The notes beneath the pieces are model-generated. The model ran no database searches and had not been told where the DNA came from. It worked only from the letters and a program-made list of their open reading frames with translations. This document shows, in pieces, positions 36,573 through 45,001 of a DNA stretch of 64,000 nucleotides. The first letter of the stretch is position 1; each line of letters starts with the position of its first letter. The position numbers were made by a program, and so were the translations under genes. Source of the DNA: Streptomyces sp. V3I7 (GTDB lineage: Bacteria > Actinomycetota > Actinomycetes > Streptomycetales > Streptomycetaceae). Where the stretch lies: the NCBI RefSeq assembly GCF_030817495.1, contig NZ_JAUSZK010000001.1, forward strand, positions 3,451,001-3,515,000, written 5' to 3'.

Positions 36573-38597
36573 TCAGTTCCCGGCCTCGGGTCCCGCCGCC
36601 CCGGCGTAGCCCGCCACCACGTCCACGTCCCCGGCCCGGACGTACCCGATCCGCTGGCCGAGCTGGATCTCGTAGTACTCCTCGCTCCCCTGCACCACGG
36701 GGCGCGGCGCGGCGTCGAAGACCGACCGGTCGGCGTAGGTGCCGACGACGCTCGACTGCGTCACGTACCGCTGGCCCTCCAGCAGGGAGTACGGCAGCGG
36801 CGACTCGGACGGCGGTTCCATGTCCTCCGGGTAGGCGCTCTCCTCCGGCAGGGGCCGGCCGAACACCGGGATCTCCTCCAGGCCTTCCTTCGGCGTCACC
36901 ATCCGGCCGGTCGCGCCGACGGCGACCGGGCGGCCCTTGGGGTTCCGGAACCAGCCCTTCTCGCCCTGGTACCAGATGGCCGTCCAGTCCCCGCTGCGGT
37001 CGGCGACCGCGAAGGTCTGGCCCGCGGAGACCCGCGACCCCAGGTCGTGCACGTCCACCGTGGAGTCGTCGCCCTCGGGGCGCCGTCCCGGGTCCTGGAT
37101 CAGCGGGGCGTCGTCGGCGGGCTCGGTGTGCAGCCGCACCGCGCTGGAGCCGTGCGGCCTGCAGGGCACGTCGTCCTTGTCGCAGCCCGTGTACAGCGGC
37201 TTGTAGGTGCGGTAGTCCGGCAGGATCATCACGACGTCGCTGTCCGGGCCGGCCGTGGCCCGCAGGGGCGCGCCGAGCAGGTCGAAGTAGTGCCGCCAGT
37301 CCCAGAAGGGACCCGGGTCGTCGTGCATGTCGGGGATGGACGTGGCGGTCGGGGACGGCACGTTGTCGTGGCCGAGGATGTGCTGCCGGTCCAGCGGGAC
37401 GTCGTACTTCCTCGCCAGCCAGCGCACCAGACGGGCCGAGGTCCGGTACATCGTCTCCGTGTACCAGGCGTCGGGCTGCTTGAGGAAACCTTCATGCTCG
37501 ATGCCGATCGAGCGGGCGTTCACGAACTGGCTGCCCGAGTGCCAGGCCTCGTCCTTGGTGCGGACGTGCTGGGTGACCTGGCCGTCCTTGGAGCGGATCG
37601 AGTAGTGCCAGGACGGCTCGGTCGGGTTCTGCACCGTCTGGAGCATGGACTTCAGGGGCGCCTCGGTGTCGTGGATGACGATGTAGTCGATCTTCTCGTC
37701 CCGGGGCCGGTCGGCCGGGTCGTGGTTGCCGTAGGCCTCGTCGTCGATCTTGACGTGCGGCGCGCTGAGCCAGGAGCAGGACAGGTCGACCGGGCACTCG
37801 ACCTGCTTCGGCCGGTTCGTGTCCCTGAGCAGCACCCGGTGGGGGCGTACGCCGGGAGCGGCGGCGAGGCTGACGTGCTGGCCCGCGTCGGTGGTGCGGT
37901 TGGCGCCCCGGCGGATCAGCGCGAAGACGTCGTTGGCGTACGTCGCCGCCGCGATGGTGTCGCTCGCCCCCGGGAAGCGCGCCACCGCCTCCCACCAGTC
38001 GGCCGGGTCGGCGCTCAGCGGGTGGCCGAGCTGCCGTTGGGCCGCGGCGAGGAGGGCCGCGCCGCCGCGCACGTTGGCGGTGCTGTCGCTGCGCAGCCGG
38101 GCCGCCGGGGTGCCGATGAGCCGGGCGGCCCGGTGCAGGTCGGTCGGCTGCCCGGCGGGGGCGGCCGCGGGTTTGCCGCCGGAGGCCGCGGGCGCCCCCG
38201 CGAGCGCCTGCCCGCCGTCCTCGCCCGCCTGTCCCTGCCCCTGGCTCTGTCCCTGCCCCTGCCCCTGCGCCTGGCCCTGCGCCCAGGCGCGGCCCGCGGC
38301 GGCCTTCGTGTCCACCAGGTGCATCGGCCCGTAGCCGCCGGCGACGCTCGGGACGCCGGGGTGGGCGTCCCAGCGCGACTGCTGGTACGAGACGGCCATG
38401 AGCACGCTGCGCGGCACGTGGTACTCGTCCGCGGCCTGGGTGAAGTCGCGCTGCAGACGCTCGTCGGCCGCCACGTCGTCGTCGGCCGTCGGGCCGATGA
38501 GCAGCGGTGGAAGGAGCGCCGCCGACGCCGTCGCGCAGACCAGCCAGCGGTGCCGGAAGACGGTGCTGCGGACGCGGGAGGCGAGAGGTCTTCTCAT
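36573..38597 (-). CDS. N-acetylmuramoyl-L-alanine amidase (Amidase_2) with lysozyme-like N-region
   Basis: 674 residues from the ATG at 38597 (GGAG nine bases upstream). A signal-like segment (about 15-38) is followed by a transglycosylase-like stretch (VPRSVLMAVSYQQSRWDAHPGVPS at about 60-85) interrupted by a Gln/Gly repeat (QGQGQGQSQGQGQ). The zinc amidase domain is at about 300-460: DYIVIHDTEA, WHYSIRSKDG, IGIEHEG and HILGHDNVP supply the ligands. The C-terminal part has SH3-like repeats (WTAIWYQGEKGWF, YEIQLGQRIGYV). It cleaves the MurNAc-L-Ala bond in the cell wall. Confidence 0.86.
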   Translation of the reverse strand: MRRPLASRVRSTVFRHRWLVCATASAALLPPLLIGPTADDDVAADERLQRDFTQAADEYHVPRSVLMAVSYQQSRWDAHPGVPSVAGGYGPMHLVDTKAAAGRAWAQGQAQGQGQGQSQGQGQAGEDGGQALAGAPAASGGKPAAAPAGQPTDLHRAARLIGTPAARLRSDSTANVRGGAALLAAAQRQLGHPLSADPADWWEAVARFPGASDTIAAATYANDVFALIRRGANRTTDAGQHVSLAAAPGVRPHRVLLRDTNRPKQVECPVDLSCSWLSAPHVKIDDEAYGNHDPADRPRDEKIDYIVIHDTEAPLKSMLQTVQNPTEPSWHYSIRSKDGQVTQHVRTKDEAWHSGSQFVNARSIGIEHEGFLKQPDAWYTETMYRTSARLVRWLARKYDVPLDRQHILGHDNVPSPTATSIPDMHDDPGPFWDWRHYFDLLGAPLRATAGPDSDVVMILPDYRTYKPLYTGCDKDDVPCRPHGSSAVRLHTEPADDAPLIQDPGRRPEGDDSTVDVHDLGSRVSAGQTFAVADRSGDWTAIWYQGEKGWFRNPKGRPVAVGATGRMVTPKEGLEEIPVFGRPLPEESAYPEDMEPPSESPLPYSLLEGQRYVTQSSVVGTYADRSVFDAAPRPVVQGSEEYYEIQLGQRIGYVRAGDVDVVAGYAGAAGPEAGN

Positions 38598-38932
38598 CGG
38601 GGGCTTCTCCAACCATGCTCGGCGCAACCAGGATTCAGCCAGGGCTCGAACAGGGCGCGACCGGAACACCGGGGTTGCCCCGCACGCCCACCCCTCGTAC
38701 GTTTCCGTGCCCCGGCCGCCGCGTCGCGCCAACCGTCACCGGCGTGGACCAGTGGTCCGGCACAGGCCACCCGGTCGGCGGCAGTACGTTCGCCGTGGGT
38801 GGCGAGGTCGGAGAAAAGGGTGTCGGGCGTGGCGGAGGCGTCGTCCGCCGGAGTGTCAGATGTCGCCCGTCGGGGTGTCGCAAGCCGCCCGGCGGCGCGT
38901 CAGATGGCGTTTCTCACACCCGTCGTGACGGC
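38598..38932. other. Intergenic region, nothing recognised
   Basis: 335 bases between two minus-strand genes. Open frames here do not resemble known proteins. It probably contains the amidase promoter. Confidence 0.4.
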
Positions 38933-40456
38933 TCATTCCGCCACGACGGGATCGACCTGCCAGTCCGGATGTCCCGGCATCGGCGGGGTCCGCGGCCCGT
39001 ACAGCCATGCCTTCAGAAACTGCGTCAGGTCGCGTCCGGCGACCTCGGAGGCGAGGGCGATGAACTCCCGGGTTCCGGCCGCTCGCCCCTGATAGCGCGT
39101 CACCCAGGTCCGCTCGATCCGCCCGAAGGTCTCCTCACCGACCTCCTCGCGCAGGGCGTAGAGCACCAGCGCCGAGCCGTCGTAGCGCATCTGACGGAAC
39201 AGAGAGGAGGCGGACGGTTCGGCGGGGGCGCCGTCGTCGTGCCGCCACTGGTCGTGCTGCTCGTACGCCGCCCTCATGACGTCCTCGAGGGCGCGCCCGC
39301 CGTGCTCGGCCGAGTACAGCCGCTCGTAGTAGCGGGCGTGACCCTCACTCAGCCACAGGTCGGACCAGCGCGCGATGGCGACGCTGTTCCCGGTCCAGTG
39401 GTGGGCCAGTTCGTGCACGAGGTTGCGCTCGGCGTCGACCTGATCGCCCAGCAGATCGGCGCTCGGTACGACGGACAGCGACTGCGTCTCCAGCGCCACC
39501 GGCAGGTCGGCGTCGCCCACCAGGACGCCGTAGCGGCCGAACGGATAGGGCCCGAGCCGCTGTTCCAGCCAGCGCAGGTGCTCGGGGGTCAGCGCCCGGG
39601 ACTCCTCGGTGCCGGCCACCAGATCCCCTGTCGGCACCACGTCCCGCACCGGGAGCCCGCGTGGCCCGGTGCTGTCGACGAACGTGAACCGCCCGATCGC
39701 CAGCTGCACCAGTTGCGCGGCGATCGGCTGCTCGGAGTCGTACGTCCATGTGACGCGCCCGCCCGGCCGCCGCTTCCGCTCGACGAGCCGCCCGTTGGCC
39801 ACGGCACTGACGTCCGGCGGGGTGGTGACGTGGAAGGTGACCGGAGCGCGCAGGCTCGGGTGGTCGTCGACGGGGAAGACCATCTTGGCGCCGTCGGGCT
39901 GGGCCAGCAGCACGGTGCCGTCGGCCGTGGGCATCCACCCGTAGTCGCCGATGGCGTCGTCGCGATGGCGCTGCTGCGTCGGGTCGGCGGTGTAGGAGAC
40001 CCGCACGGTGAAGGCGCGGCCACGGGCGATGGGCCGCGGGGGCGTCAGGACGAGTTCGTCGCCCTCGCGCCGTACGTCCTTCGCCGGTACGCCGTCGACC
40101 GTGACCGAGTGCAGCGTGTTCCCCGCGAAGTCGAGGTCGAACCGGGACAGCGCCTGGGTGGCGACCGCGCTGACGGTGGCCCCGGCCCGGAAGGGCGTCC
40201 TCGGCGCCTGCCAGTCGAAGTCGAGCGTGTACCGGCGGACGGTGTAGCCGCCGTTGCCGTCGAGCGGGGCGAGCGGATCACCGATGCCGGCGGCGCCCGG
40301 GGCGGGGGCCTGGGCGGCGGGGCCGGGGTGTGCGGGACGGGAGGGCCGGTCCTCGTCGGCCGGGGCGAGGAGGAGCGCGATCCCGGCGACGCAGGCGAGC
40401 GTGAGGCCGAGGGTGAGGAGGACGGCGCGGGGCCGCCCGGCGAAGGGCGCCGTCAC
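38933..40456 (-). CDS. M1 family metallopeptidase
   Basis: 507 residues. A signal-like hydrophobic segment (about 11-31) followed by a Pro/Ala linker suggests export. The gluzincin site is complete: HELAHH (348-353) and the third ligand Glu371 (WLSEGHA). In place of the GAMEN motif there is ALETQ (321-325), as in many actinobacterial relatives. A zinc-dependent exopeptidase acting outside the membrane is likely. The start GTG overlaps the stop of a 24-codon upstream ORF (GTGA), and no good ribosome binding site of its own is visible. Confidence 0.87.
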   Translation of the reverse strand: MTAPFAGRPRAVLLTLGLTLACVAGIALLLAPADEDRPSRPAHPGPAAQAPAPGAAGIGDPLAPLDGNGGYTVRRYTLDFDWQAPRTPFRAGATVSAVATQALSRFDLDFAGNTLHSVTVDGVPAKDVRREGDELVLTPPRPIARGRAFTVRVSYTADPTQQRHRDDAIGDYGWMPTADGTVLLAQPDGAKMVFPVDDHPSLRAPVTFHVTTPPDVSAVANGRLVERKRRPGGRVTWTYDSEQPIAAQLVQLAIGRFTFVDSTGPRGLPVRDVVPTGDLVAGTEESRALTPEHLRWLEQRLGPYPFGRYGVLVGDADLPVALETQSLSVVPSADLLGDQVDAERNLVHELAHHWTGNSVAIARWSDLWLSEGHARYYERLYSAEHGGRALEDVMRAAYEQHDQWRHDDGAPAEPSASSLFRQMRYDGSALVLYALREEVGEETFGRIERTWVTRYQGRAAGTREFIALASEVAGRDLTQFLKAWLYGPRTPPMPGHPDWQVDPVVAE

Positions 40457-40527
40457 CGCGGGAACCCGTGACGCGTACGACTGATCCCGCTGACTCCGGC
40501 TCGGCTGCCGTCCGCCGTGATCTCCAT
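40453..40527 (-). CDS. Possible 24-codon upstream ORF coupled to the M1 peptidase gene
   Basis: ATG at 40527, product MEITADGSRAGVSGISRTRH followed by GFPR, then TGA overlapping the GTG of the peptidase. The four-base overlap suggests translational coupling. No homologue is known to me; it may be a chance ORF. Confidence 0.3.
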   Translation of the reverse strand: MEITADGSRAGVSGISRTRHGFPR

Positions 40528-40550
40528 GGCGGCACTATGACACCAAGAGA

Positions 40551-40581
40551 TGCCGATATGGATAAATGCCCGCATATGGCA
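40551..40581. promoter_or_regulatory. A/T-rich inverted repeat upstream of the M1 peptidase gene
   Basis: TGCCGATAT and ATATGGCA are near-perfect inverted arms around an A/T-rich core, in an otherwise GC-rich promoter region. Candidate operator. Confidence 0.3.
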
Positions 40582-40679
40582 CGCGGGGCTGGGCCGGGCG
40601 GGTGAGCGACCGCCCGTCCCTCCTTCGCGCCCTGGCCGACTGGACTGGTCACCAGATACTCCTGGTCAGCCCGTCCCGC

Positions 40680-41567
40680 TCACTCCGCCGCCCCCGGCCC
40701 CACCGGGACGTCGCCGCTCAGGGTGATGCGGTGCATGACGCGGTGCTGGTCCCCGTAGTCGCGGTTGGCGTAGTGGGCCGTGCCGCGGTTGTCCCACAGG
40801 GCGACGTCACCGGGGCGCCAGCGGTGGCGTACGACGTGCTCGGGCTTGGTGAGGTGGGCGTAGAGGATGTCGAGGATGCCGCGGCTCTCGTGCTCGGAGA
40901 CGCCGGTGATGTGCGAGGTGAAGCCGGGGTTCACGAACAGGCCCTTGCGTCCGCTCTCGGGGTGGACCCGCACCACCGGGTGCTCCACGGGGGCGAGTTC
41001 GGTGAACACCTCGCCCTCCCAGAGGTTGCCGCGGCCGCGCCGGCGCTGGGCGAGGTAGTAGCCGAACTCGCGGCTGCCGTCGTGGATGGCGGTGAGGGTG
41101 TCGACGTACGCGCGCAGGCCCGGCGACAGCGACTCGTAGGCGAGCTGGCTGTCGGCCCAGTTGGTGTCGCCGCCGGTGGGCGGCAGCGCGACGGCCCGCA
41201 GCACGGAGATCGCGGGCGGTCGCCGGACGAACGTGACGTCCGTGTGCCACACGTCGGCGAACCCGTTGTCCTGGCTGTCGAGCGCGTACACCTCGGGGGC
41301 CACGTCACCGGAGTCGTGGACCGGGTGGCCGACGGTGACCTCGCCGAGGCGGCGGCCGAACTCGATCTGCGCGGCGTCGTCGAGCCCGTCCTGTCCGCGC
41401 ACGAACAGCACCTTGTACGCCACGAGCGCCTCGCGCAGGGCGAGGATCTGGTCGTCGTCGAGGCGGCCGAGGTCGACGCCGTGGATCTCGGCGCCGAAGC
41501 GGGGGCCGAGCGGGGTGAGTGGGAGCCGGGTGGCGGTGGCGGTGGGGCGGTCGCTGAGGATGCTCAT
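40680..41567 (-). CDS. TauD/TfdA family dioxygenase
   Basis: 295 residues. 2-oxoglutarate- and Fe(II)-dependent dioxygenase that oxidises taurine, alkylsulfonates or alkyl sulfates and so frees sulfite or sulfate. Iron ligands His108 and Asp110 (VWHTDVTF) and His265 (RGTAHYAN) are present, with the 2-oxoglutarate-binding Arg280 (HRVMHRI). The gene is last in a minus-strand operon with a sulfonate-type ABC transporter, which supports a sulfur-scavenging role. The 5' leader contains a 20-bp tandem repeat. Whether taurine or another sulfonate is the true substrate cannot be read from sequence. Confidence 0.88.
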   Translation of the reverse strand: MSILSDRPTATATRLPLTPLGPRFGAEIHGVDLGRLDDDQILALREALVAYKVLFVRGQDGLDDAAQIEFGRRLGEVTVGHPVHDSGDVAPEVYALDSQDNGFADVWHTDVTFVRRPPAISVLRAVALPPTGGDTNWADSQLAYESLSPGLRAYVDTLTAIHDGSREFGYYLAQRRRGRGNLWEGEVFTELAPVEHPVVRVHPESGRKGLFVNPGFTSHITGVSEHESRGILDILYAHLTKPEHVVRHRWRPGDVALWDNRGTAHYANRDYGDQHRVMHRITLSGDVPVGPGAAE

Positions 41568-41580
41568 GGTGTCCTTCCCT

Positions 41581-41699
41581 GTGGGGTGAGCCGGTCTCTT
41601 GTGGGGTGAGCCGGTCTCTTGTGGGGTGGGCCGGTTTTCTTGTGGGGTGGGCCGGTTTCTCGTGGGGTGGGCCGGTTTCTTGTGGAGTGGGGCCGGTCA
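41581..41699. repeat. Tandem repeat, about six copies of 20-21 bp
   Basis: The unit GTGGGGTGRGCCGGTYTCTT begins at 41581, 41601, 41621, 41642, 41662 and 41682; the last copy is incomplete and runs into the stop codon of the ATPase gene. It fills nearly the whole spacer between ATPase and dioxygenase genes. Confidence 0.9.
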
Positions 41700-42497
41700 G
41701 GCCGCGGCCGTTTTCACGGCGTGCGCCACCTGGGCGCGCAGCTCCGCGAACTCCGGTGAGCGGCGCAGCTCTTCGGGGTCGCCTCCCTCGCGCGGCAGGC
41801 CGATGGGCAGGTCGAGGGCCACGGTCCCCGGGCCCCTGGTCAGCACGACGACGCGGGAGCCGAGGAACACCGCCTCGTCCGCCGAGTGCGTGACGAACAC
41901 GGTGGTCCGGCCGGTCCGTACGGTCATCCGGCGGATGTCCTCCTGGAGCCGCTCCCGGGTCAGCGCGTCGAGCGCGGCGAACGGCTCGTCGAGGAGGAAG
42001 AGCGGATGCTCGGCGGCCAGCGCCCGGGCGATGGCGACGCGCTGCCGCTGACCGCCGGAGATCTCCCAGGTACGCCGCCTCCCGGCGTCCTCCAAGCCGA
42101 CGCGCGCCAGCAACTCCGCGCGCCGGGCGGGCCATTGGGCGCGGTCGACACCGGCGTACCGCAGCGCCAGGTCGAGGTTGCCCCGTACGGTGCGCCACGG
42201 GAACAGCCGCGGCGTCTGGAACACCATGCCGGCCGTCTCGCCGGGCCGGGGCTCGGCGCCGGACACCCGCACCGAGCCGTCGGTGGGCCGCTCGAACCCG
42301 GCGATCAGCCGCAGCAACGTGCTCTTGCCGCAGCCGGAGGCGCCCACCAGGACGAGGAACTCCCCTGCGGGGACGGTCAGATCGACGGGGCCGACGGCGG
42401 TGACGGCGCCGTACCGGTGCGTGACCCGGTCGAGCCGTGCGGAGCCCGCACCGGTACGCGTGACGCTCGCGGGGGCGACGGTCTCACTGGAGGACAT
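41697..42497 (-). CDS. Sulfonate/taurine ABC transporter ATPase
   Basis: 266 residues. Walker A GASGCGKST (52-60), signature SGGQR (147-151), Walker B LFLLDE ending at 171, and an H-loop later (VTHSADEA). Highest likeness is to SsuB/TauB/nitrate-type importers. It powers import together with the permease and the lipoprotein. Its start overlaps the end of the binding-protein gene by 14 bases, so the genes are translationally linked. Confidence 0.9.
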   Translation of the reverse strand: MSSSETVAPASVTRTGAGSARLDRVTHRYGAVTAVGPVDLTVPAGEFLVLVGASGCGKSTLLRLIAGFERPTDGSVRVSGAEPRPGETAGMVFQTPRLFPWRTVRGNLDLALRYAGVDRAQWPARRAELLARVGLEDAGRRRTWEISGGQRQRVAIARALAAEHPLFLLDEPFAALDALTRERLQEDIRRMTVRTGRTTVFVTHSADEAVFLGSRVVVLTRGPGTVALDLPIGLPREGGDPEELRRSPEFAELRAQVAHAVKTAAA

Positions 42498-43536
42498 CGG
42501 GCAGCCCCTTCAGATAGAAGGCCTCGCGGATCGCGGCCTCGGACGGGGCCTTGTCGATCTGCTTCTGCTCGGCCAGGAAGCGGCCGGTGTCGCCGACGTA
42601 GGCCAGCAGCTTTCCCGGGCCGGCGGCGGTGCCCAGCCAGTCGGCGGACGCCACCTGCTCCGGGGAAAGGAACACGCCCTGGGCGAGCTGGGCCTCGGCG
42701 TCCGCGGTGCTGATGCCGAGCTCGGTGGCGACCGCCTTGGCCGAGCCGCCCGGATCGGACCGGAGCAGGCGCAGCCCCTGGGCCTGCGCCCGGCGCCAGA
42801 CGTCGATCACGCGGGGGCTGCGGGCGATCAGGTCGTCGGAGACGACGGCCAGGTCCAGGGTCGGTCTGCCCGCGCGCCCGATCTCCTGGCTGCTGGTCAA
42901 CTGGGTACCGGTCCGGCGCAGTTCGCCGAGGGTGGGCAGCCAGACGTAGGCGGCGTCGATGTCGCCGCGCTGCCAGGCGGCGAGGATCGCCTGCGGCTGC
43001 AGATCGACGAGCCGGACGTCCGAGGGCGTCAGACCGGCCGCCTTCAGCGCCGCGAGCAGGCTGTAGTGCGAGGTGGACGCGAACGGCGTGGCGATCGTCC
43101 TGCCGCGCAGCCCGGCGACCTCGCGTATTCCGGTCCGCCTGCGCGCCACGAGTGCCTCGTTCTCGCCCGCCACGTCGAGGATCCACGCGACCTTGTACGG
43201 GATCGGCGCCGGCCCGGACACGCCCCGGGCGAACGGGCTCGACCCCAGGGCGGCGATGTCCAGGGACCCGCCGAGGAAGGCCTGGTTGACCTCGGCACCG
43301 GAGTCGAACTTCACCCAGGTGATGTCGTGGTCCGGCAGGGCCTTCTCCAGCAGCCGCCGGTGTTTGACGATCAAGTCACCGCTGGGAAAGGCGAAATGAC
43401 CGATGCGCAGCCGCCGGCCGTTGCCGGACGAGGCGGCCTCGCTGGGCGCCGAGCAGCCGGAGAGCGCGGCCGGTACGGCGGCGAGGGCGCCGGTGAGCAG
43501 CAGCCGGCGGGACGGGCCGTGAGGGATACGGGGCAT
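42484..43536 (-). CDS. Sulfonate/taurine ABC transporter substrate-binding lipoprotein
   Basis: 350 residues from the ATG at 43536. A signal with RRLLLTG and lipobox AALSGC (Cys28) anchors it outside the membrane. The NMT1/SsuA-type fold is recognisable: LRIGHFAFPSGDLIVKHRRL, VNQAFLGGSLDIAALGSSPFARG, GRTIATPFASTSHYSLLAALKAAG and AILAAWQRGDIDAAYVWLP. It captures an organosulfur compound and delivers it to the permease encoded immediately upstream. Confidence 0.9.
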   Translation of the reverse strand: MPRIPHGPSRRLLLTGALAAVPAALSGCSAPSEAASSGNGRRLRIGHFAFPSGDLIVKHRRLLEKALPDHDITWVKFDSGAEVNQAFLGGSLDIAALGSSPFARGVSGPAPIPYKVAWILDVAGENEALVARRRTGIREVAGLRGRTIATPFASTSHYSLLAALKAAGLTPSDVRLVDLQPQAILAAWQRGDIDAAYVWLPTLGELRRTGTQLTSSQEIGRAGRPTLDLAVVSDDLIARSPRVIDVWRRAQAQGLRLLRSDPGGSAKAVATELGISTADAEAQLAQGVFLSPEQVASADWLGTAAGPGKLLAYVGDTGRFLAEQKQIDKAPSEAAIREAFYLKGLPDVLQ

Positions 43537-43613
43537 GAGGCGACCGTTTCTGTGCAGAGGGGCTTCTTCCGCGGGCGGCGCGGGTGGCACGGGCGGTGTG
43601 GGCCGCGCGGGGC

Positions 43614-44480
43614 TCACGCGCGCCCGCGCCAGGGCAGGGCGGCGCTTTCCAGGCGCCGCAGCAGACCGTCGATGAGCAGTCCGGAGACGCCGATGGCGGT
43701 GATGCCGACGATGACCACCGGGGTGTTGTTGTAGTTGGCGGCGTCCTTGACCATGCCGCCGATGCCGGGCAGCCCGTTGACCAACTCGGCTGCCACGAGG
43801 GAGGAGTAGGCCACCCCGACGGCCAGGCGGACTCCGGTCAGCGTCTCCGGCAGCGCGGAGGGGAGCACGACGTCCCGGACGACGTCCCACCGCGAGGCGC
43901 CGAGCGCCCGGGCCGCCTCGACCAGGCTCTCCGGCACGGCCGCCACGGCCGCCGTGGTGGACACCGCCACCGGCGGGAACGCGGCCACGGCCAGCAGCGT
44001 GACCTTCGGCTCCTCGTCGATACCCAGCCAGATGACCAGCAGCGAGAAGTACGCCAGCGGCGGCAGCGTCCGCAGGAAGGTGATCCAGGGCTCGAACAGC
44101 GAGCGCACCCAGCCGACGGTGCCCATGAGCAGCCCGAGGACCACGCCGGCGGCGATGCCGGCGCCGGCCCCGATCGCGATGCGCCGCAGGCTGATGCCGA
44201 GGTGCTCGACGAGATAGGTGCCGTTGTAGCCCCGTACGCCGTCATGCGTCGTGGACACGGTCACGAAGGCGTCCCAGACCCGCCCCGGCGGCGGCACCAG
44301 CGTCGGACTCCACGCCCCGCCTGCCGCCAGCAGCTGCCAGAGGACGAGGAACAGCAGGAGGGAGCCGAAGGGCAGAGCCATCTGCCGTACAGCGGCGAGG
44401 ACTTGAGGACGAGGGCGGCGCGACCGTTCGCCGGGCGGGGCGCCTGGACCGGCTTCGTCCAGGCGCGAGAGGGTGGACAC
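43614..44480 (-). CDS. Sulfonate/taurine ABC transporter permease
   Basis: 288 residues from the GTG at 44480, which has GGAGG in good distance; longer frames lack this. Six membrane segments begin at about residue 35. The permease loop EAARALGASRWDVVRDVVLPSALPETLTGVR (EAA motif) is conserved as in SsuC/TauC. It is the first structural gene of the operon, followed by binding protein, ATPase and dioxygenase. A leader peptide with four cysteines lies 183 bases upstream. Confidence 0.9.
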   Translation of the reverse strand: MSTLSRLDEAGPGAPPGERSRRPRPQVLAAVRQMALPFGSLLLFLVLWQLLAAGGAWSPTLVPPPGRVWDAFVTVSTTHDGVRGYNGTYLVEHLGISLRRIAIGAGAGIAAGVVLGLLMGTVGWVRSLFEPWITFLRTLPPLAYFSLLVIWLGIDEEPKVTLLAVAAFPPVAVSTTAAVAAVPESLVEAARALGASRWDVVRDVVLPSALPETLTGVRLAVGVAYSSLVAAELVNGLPGIGGMVKDAANYNNTPVVIVGITAIGVSGLLIDGLLRRLESAALPWRGRA

Positions 44481-44662
44481 GAGGCAGCCTCCAAAAGACG
44501 CCGGGGCAGCACGACAGGGCGCGGTCCGGCGGAGGTGAACGCACGGAACCGGACACGAAAAGGCGGCCCGGCGCCGTACCGAGGGAAGTGGAATCAGCCC
44601 GCTACGCGATGCGGGGAACATGCCTCACCGGCGCGCGGAACCCCGGCGGCCGGCGGGAAGCG

Positions 44663-44749
44663 TCAACGGACGCGGTGACAACGACAACACGCGGCCGGGC
44701 GTCGGCACAGGTCGATGACCAGGCGTCGCACCAAGGGCTCGTGAGTCAT
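44663..44749 (-). CDS. Cysteine-rich leader peptide of the sulfonate operon
   Basis: 28 residues: MTHEPLVRRLVIDLCRRPAA then CCRCHRVR. The pattern LV-R-(2)-(V/I)DL-R-(3)-A-C is that of the short 'putative leader peptide' family found in actinobacteria in front of sulfonate, sulfate and cysteine genes. Four cysteine codons, three of them clustered near the end, fit ribosome-mediated attenuation by low Cys-tRNA. GC-rich inverted repeats (CCGGCGGCCGGCGG region, 44642-44656) lie directly downstream. Too short to prove by coding bias; position and motif are the evidence. Confidence 0.7.
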   Translation of the reverse strand: MTHEPLVRRLVIDLCRRPAACCRCHRVR

Positions 44750-45001
44750 GGCGCTCTTTCTACAACAGGGCACGGCCGCCTACCAAGAGCCGTCCCACGT
44801 TGTGGACTTCGGACACGGGAGGCCGAAGATGTACTCCCTGAGGGCCGGGGCAGGACACCGCCCGTCGTGGCCGTACAGCCATCGGAGCCGTACAACCATC
44901 GGACGCCCGCGCATGTCGAAGATCGCGGTTCACGGCCCGCTTACAGCCCGCTCACAGCCCGTCTGTGCCCGGACAACACAACGTAGGAGCAACGGAGAAT
45001 C

